Source of the DNA: Desulfovibrio subterraneus
GTDB lineage: Bacteria; Desulfobacterota; Desulfovibrionia; Desulfovibrionales; Desulfovibrionaceae
Length of the DNA: 64,000 nucleotides
Direction: 5' to 3'
Assembly: GCF_013340285.1 (NCBI RefSeq)
Contig: NZ_BLVO01000013.1
Coordinates: 975,574-1,039,573 of the forward strand
The first letter of the stretch is position 1; each line of letters starts with the position of its first letter. This document shows positions 60,765 to 64,000 of this stretch, one piece after another. Position numbers and translations under genes: made by a program. The notes under the pieces were generated by a model that was not told the DNA's origin, made no database searches, and saw only the letters and a program-made list of their open reading frames with translations.

Positions 60765-60805
60765 GGAAAGTGCCGCTTCCGGTAAACCGGAAGCGGCACT
60801 TTTCC
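60765..60805. terminator. perfect bidirectional terminator
   Basis: AAAGTGCCGCTTCCGG pairs with CCGGAAGCGGCACTTT around TAAA, with T-runs both ways. It ends the Cys-rich gene (plus) and the 78-aa gene (minus), which converge here. Confidence 0.92.
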
Positions 60806-60822
60806 ATGACGTGCAATGGAAG

Positions 60823-61059
60823 TTAACAGGCCAGCAGCCCCTCGAGATCCTGTTGGATGCTCTTTATGAACTGACTCGCCTGCTGTCGACGTTCATCAGT
60901 CAGTTCTGCCCACCGCTGTGCTTTGTTCATGGTACACTGTTCGCCGGCTTCGACGTCAATGTACACCATGTCGTTCTCACCAACTTCCACTTCGATTCGC
61001 TCTCCGTTCGGTTTGGTAAGCACGACTTCCACCTTGCCCAAAGAAGTAGACTTGCCCAT
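60823..61059 (-). CDS. 78-aa protein of unknown function
   Basis: 78 aa from the ATG at 61059, with AAGGAG seven bases upstream. Soluble, acidic, with a beta-rich start (G-K-V-E-V-V-L-T-K-P-N-G-E-R-I-E-V-E-V-G-E-N-D) and a helical end (D-E-R-R-Q-Q-A-S-Q-F-I-K-S-I-Q-Q-D-L). A lone cysteine near 42 and another at the C-terminus. No family recognised. It is transcribed from its own unit, as a terminator lies between it and lon. Confidence 0.75.
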   Translation of the reverse strand: MGKSTSLGKVEVVLTKPNGERIEVEVGENDMVYIDVEAGEQCTMNKAQRWAELTDERRQQASQFIKSIQQDLEGLLAC

Positions 61060-61327
61060 CAGTCATCTCCTTACAGGTAGAAGGTTTAACGAAAAAACCC
61101 CGAAATCCATGCGGAGATTACCACAGGAAAAAAAAGCCGCAAGCCTGCACCGATAAGGCCCACACGCCTTGTGAAGATGCGCACTAAGCGGTAATTTCAG
61201 AGGTTTTTTCCGTTTTCTCTGTTTCCCCTACGAAAACTTGACCTTTCTAGTCCAAAATCGATCTTTTGTGAAAGTTTTTTTTAGGGCCCTCATACTGTTT
61301 GCCCAACCAAACACGCCATTTCATTTG

Positions 61328-61357
61328 AAAAAAGGCCGCCTCACAGAGGCGGCCTTT
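61328..61357 (-). terminator. intrinsic terminator after the Lon-family gene
   Basis: On the minus strand AAAGGCCGCCTC and GAGGCGGCCTTT form a 12-base stem with a three-base loop, followed by TTTTC. It ends 24 bases after the protease gene stop. Confidence 0.92.
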
Positions 61358-61380
61358 CGCGTAATCAGAGAATACGGTGA

Positions 61381-63870
61381 TTATTCGGCATTGTTTTCGT
61401 CATTATCCGTGCCGTTTTCTCCGCTGCCGTATTTTGCCTTGGCAAAGTCTCTCAGCCCTTCAGCAAGGCTGCGAAGCTTTTCATCGACAAGGGTATTTAT
61501 ACTTCCTTCAGGATACCGCCCTGCTTCATCGCGCTCTCCGGCAGAGCGGCCAGTGAGGATCTCAATCCCCTCATTGACATGTGCCACGGCCCAGATGCGG
61601 AATGTGCCGTTTTTCACGGCTTCAACCACTTCTTCCTTGAGCATCAGATCTTTCACGTTTGCCTTGGGAATCATCACCCCCTGCTCGCCGGTCAACCCGC
61701 GATTCTTGCAAACCTTGAAGAAGCCTTCAATCTTCTCGTTCACACCGCCTATAGGCTGCACCTCGCCCTTCTGGTTCACGGAACCGGTCACGGCAATACC
61801 CTGATGTATCGGCACTTCCGCAAGGCTTGAAAGCAGGGCGTACAGCTCTGTGGACGAGGCAGAATCACCATCTATGCCTCCATAGGACTGCTCAAAGGCA
61901 ATGGAAGCGGCAAGGGTAAGCGGTTTGTCCTGCGCAAAATATTTGCGCAGATAGCCGCCGAGAATGAGCATGCCCTTGCTGTGGGTGGAGCCGGAAAGAT
62001 CCGCCTCTCGTTCGATGTTGATGATTCCTTCCTTGCCGATGGAGGTGGCGCAGGTAATGCGGGCAGGCTTGCCGAAAGCATAGTCACCAAGGGAATATAC
62101 CGCCAGCCCGTTGATCTGTCCCACGACAGCACCTTCGGTATCTATAAACACGCTGCCGCGGTCTATCATTTCCTGCAGACGGTCTTCCATCTGGTTCGTG
62201 CGATAAATGCGTGCGTCATTCGCCTTGCAAATATGCTCGCCGCGGACGATGGATTCTCCTGCCTCTCTGGCAATAAAGTTGGCCTCTTCCATTATGTCAC
62301 TGAGAATGGGGAATGCCGTGGAAATGCGTTCCTGCCTGCCGGATATACGCACGCCGTGTTCAAGAAGCGAGGCAACGGCATCGGCATGGAACGGCATCAG
62401 TTTACCTTCGTTCACAAAGGTCCTGATGAGTCGGCTGATATCGCGGACAGCCTTGTCATCCCGCGGCATGGACGCTTCAAAATCGGCACGGACCTTGAAG
62501 ATCTTGTCCACGTCTTCATCATAATTCCGCAACAGATGGTACAGGTGCGGGGTGGCTATGACGACAACCTTCACCTCCATCGATATGGACTCAGGCTTAA
62601 GTGAAGAGGTGGCCATGAGGTAGTAAGGATCGAAGGTCTGTATCTCAATCTCGGAAGTTTTCAGCGCCCGCTTGAGCGTCTGCCACACACCGGCTTCCTG
62701 AATGGCATCCATGAGATTAATCACAAGATACCCGCCATTGGCCCTGATGAACGAACCGCCGTTGATCTTTTTGTAGTCTGTTCGCCACAGCCCGTTTCTA
62801 TCCATCACCCTTTCGATACTGCCGAAGAGGTTGCGGTAGGTGGGATGCGATTCCACAATGACGGGCGGGCCTTCGCTCTCGCTGTTGTCCACAAGCAGGT
62901 TCACACCGTAGGGATGCAGTACCGTTTCTGCCGATGAGCCAGGAAAACTCATACCCATGGGGCCTTGCTGCGGCTGGCCAATGGACTTGATCGCATCCAG
63001 ATTCTCGGCCATGTCATCGAGCATGGCCTCCACATGTTTTTGCACCTTCTCCGCATCCCGCCATCCATTGAGCAGAGGTTCGGAAAGCTCGCGGGCAATG
63101 TTCATGAACATGAGCTTGTCCACTTCCTCGCTGCGGTGCTTCACCTCTTTCTGCAGTGTCCGCACCTCTAGGAAAATGGCGTCTATGTCTTCCTTGAGTT
63201 CCTTGTACTTGGCGCGCAACTGTTCAAATTCTTCGCGTGGGAAGCGGCCCTTCTCCATCATCTCTTCAAGCTTGAGCAGGTGAACCGGCTCACCGTCGAT
63301 GACAGGCACGATATCGGGGCGCTGTATCTGGCCCATCTGCATGTTCACCATGACAAAACCGGCATCCTTAACGCGCTCTTCAAGCCCTTTGAAGAACTCG
63401 CGGGTTTTCTTGTCGTGCTCTTCTATGATGGCATTCTTGCTGTTGATGTATTCCTGACTTTCAAACAGCTGAGGCACTTCGCGCTTGATGCCTTCAAGGA
63501 ACTTGTCCACAGCGGTTTTGAACTTCACGCCGTTTCCGGCCACAAAACGCAGCAGTATCGGCTCTTCCTGGGTTTTGAAATTGTTCACGTAGCAGAGATC
63601 GTCAGGAGTCTCCTGCTTACGGGTATAATTTTCCAGCAGGCGCTTCACCACAGCCATTTTGCCAAGGTTAACGGAGCCGGTAACGAATATATTGTACCCT
63701 TTGGCATCCATGCCCATACCGAACCGGAATGCCTCTACCCCTCTATCCTGCCCGATAATCTCTTCCTGCGCCTCCAGTTCGTCCGTCGTGGTAAAAGGCA
63801 ATGCGGCCGGGTCCAGCCTCCATCGCAGATCTTCCAAGGCAACTATCGCTCTATCTCTGATCGCAGTCAT
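61381..63870 (-). CDS. Lon-family ATP-dependent protease (LonB-like AAA)
   Basis: 829 aa. The C-terminal protease domain has the catalytic Ser in G-D-S-A-S-S-T (near 677) and the Lys in G-G-V-N-E-K-I-E-G (near 720). The AAA region carries a P-loop variant, G-S-V-N-L-G-K-M (near 67), with Met where Ser/Thr is usual and no second glycine, so ATP handling may differ from classical Lon. Long coiled-coil insertions (about 190-260) resemble the YcbZ/LonH group. Start with AGGAGGTTACA upstream. It probably degrades damaged proteins; a small heat-shock gene lies next upstream. Confidence 0.85.
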   Translation of the reverse strand: MTAIRDRAIVALEDLRWRLDPAALPFTTTDELEAQEEIIGQDRGVEAFRFGMGMDAKGYNIFVTGSVNLGKMAVVKRLLENYTRKQETPDDLCYVNNFKTQEEPILLRFVAGNGVKFKTAVDKFLEGIKREVPQLFESQEYINSKNAIIEEHDKKTREFFKGLEERVKDAGFVMVNMQMGQIQRPDIVPVIDGEPVHLLKLEEMMEKGRFPREEFEQLRAKYKELKEDIDAIFLEVRTLQKEVKHRSEEVDKLMFMNIARELSEPLLNGWRDAEKVQKHVEAMLDDMAENLDAIKSIGQPQQGPMGMSFPGSSAETVLHPYGVNLLVDNSESEGPPVIVESHPTYRNLFGSIERVMDRNGLWRTDYKKINGGSFIRANGGYLVINLMDAIQEAGVWQTLKRALKTSEIEIQTFDPYYLMATSSLKPESISMEVKVVVIATPHLYHLLRNYDEDVDKIFKVRADFEASMPRDDKAVRDISRLIRTFVNEGKLMPFHADAVASLLEHGVRISGRQERISTAFPILSDIMEEANFIAREAGESIVRGEHICKANDARIYRTNQMEDRLQEMIDRGSVFIDTEGAVVGQINGLAVYSLGDYAFGKPARITCATSIGKEGIINIEREADLSGSTHSKGMLILGGYLRKYFAQDKPLTLAASIAFEQSYGGIDGDSASSTELYALLSSLAEVPIHQGIAVTGSVNQKGEVQPIGGVNEKIEGFFKVCKNRGLTGEQGVMIPKANVKDLMLKEEVVEAVKNGTFRIWAVAHVNEGIEILTGRSAGERDEAGRYPEGSINTLVDEKLRSLAEGLRDFAKAKYGSGENGTDNDENNAE

Positions 63871-63888
63871 TGTAACCTCCTGGCAGGC

Positions 63889-64000
63889 TTAGGATCGGTG
63901 CTTCAGCAGTATCGGTACGCGGCGCGCCTGCGGCTTTCTGCATTTGGGCATTATGATACGCAGCATGGTTCCGGTAAGTTCGGCCACCACATCTTCAGAA
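63889..64000 (-). CDS. C-terminal end of a small heat-shock protein (Hsp20), truncated by window edge
   Basis: The frame is open from the window edge to a TAA at 63889. The last residues (E-L-T-G-T-M-L-R-I-I-M-P-K-C-R-K-P-Q-A-R-R-V-P-I-L) resemble the end of an alpha-crystallin domain and its I-x-I-type tail. Only about 36 residues are visible, so the family call is tentative. It would precede the Lon-family gene by 18 bases, a sensible proteostasis pair. Confidence 0.5.
   Translation of the reverse strand, partial: SEDVVAELTGTMLRIIMPKCRKPQARRVPILLKHRS

Overview
The window is about 64 kb of bacterial chromosome, apparently from a sulfate-reducing member of the Desulfovibrionaceae. The main evidence is gene content. 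There is a complete tmcDCBA operon for the Tmc transmembrane redox complex, with a downstream tail of universal stress protein, two response regulators and a sensor kinase that I recall from Desulfovibrio vulgaris (DVU0258-DVU0266 order, from memory). There is also an nrfHA nitrite reductase divergent from a two-component system, a dapL-type lysine pathway and many c-type cytochromes. The sequence is GC-rich and mostly ordinary core genome. The one clear horizontally acquired segment is a 1.3 kb scar at a tRNA-Arg gene.

Layout. 0-16 kb holds housekeeping genes: folK, dapL behind a possible attenuator, a half-size TauE-like permease with GntR-type operators, xerD, a DHH-CBS-tRNA nucleotidyltransferase fusion, a HIT protein, a LapA/LapB-like pair, mutS, an LptM-like lipoprotein, lysA, a CI-like S24 regulator, a small zinc-ribbon protein and a hydrolase. 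15.6-28.2 kb holds tRNA-Leu(GAG), secG, tpiA, rimI, a Nudix hydrolase, suhB, mreB abutting a GAF protein, a 591-aa protein of unknown function, gcvT, rsmE, rarA, a glycosyltransferase and a BON lipoprotein. 28.2-41 kb is a nitrogen-oxide redox region: an octaheme HAO-like cytochrome with its tetraheme NapC/NrfH-type partner, ettA, a PlsC-like acyltransferase, a candidate small RNA, a TetR regulator, nrfHA, and a divergent hybrid kinase with a haem-binding sensor domain plus a sigma-54 activator. A sigma-54 promoter and paired dyads lie in the nrf intergenic region.

41-44.2 kb has gluQ, a small tandem repeat, tRNA-Arg(CCU) and the integrated remnant, which carries one methyltransferase between 48-bp direct repeats of the tRNA 3' end. 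44.6-52.9 kb is the tmc operon and its signalling tail. 52.9-60 kb is sensory: a periplasmic binding protein, a chemoreceptor, two histidine kinases (one with a CxxCH periplasmic domain) and an Rrf2-family regulator with clustered cysteines. 60-64 kb has two small proteins, a Lon-family protease and the 3' end of a probable Hsp20 gene.

How it works together (inference). Tmc would connect the periplasmic cytochrome c3 pool with the cytoplasmic side during sulfate respiration. NrfHA, and possibly the HAO-like pair, would use quinol electrons to reduce nitrite or hydroxylamine and so protect the sulfate-reduction machinery. Several kinases with haem or cysteine motifs would report redox state. 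No complete prophage, IS element or CRISPR array is visible.
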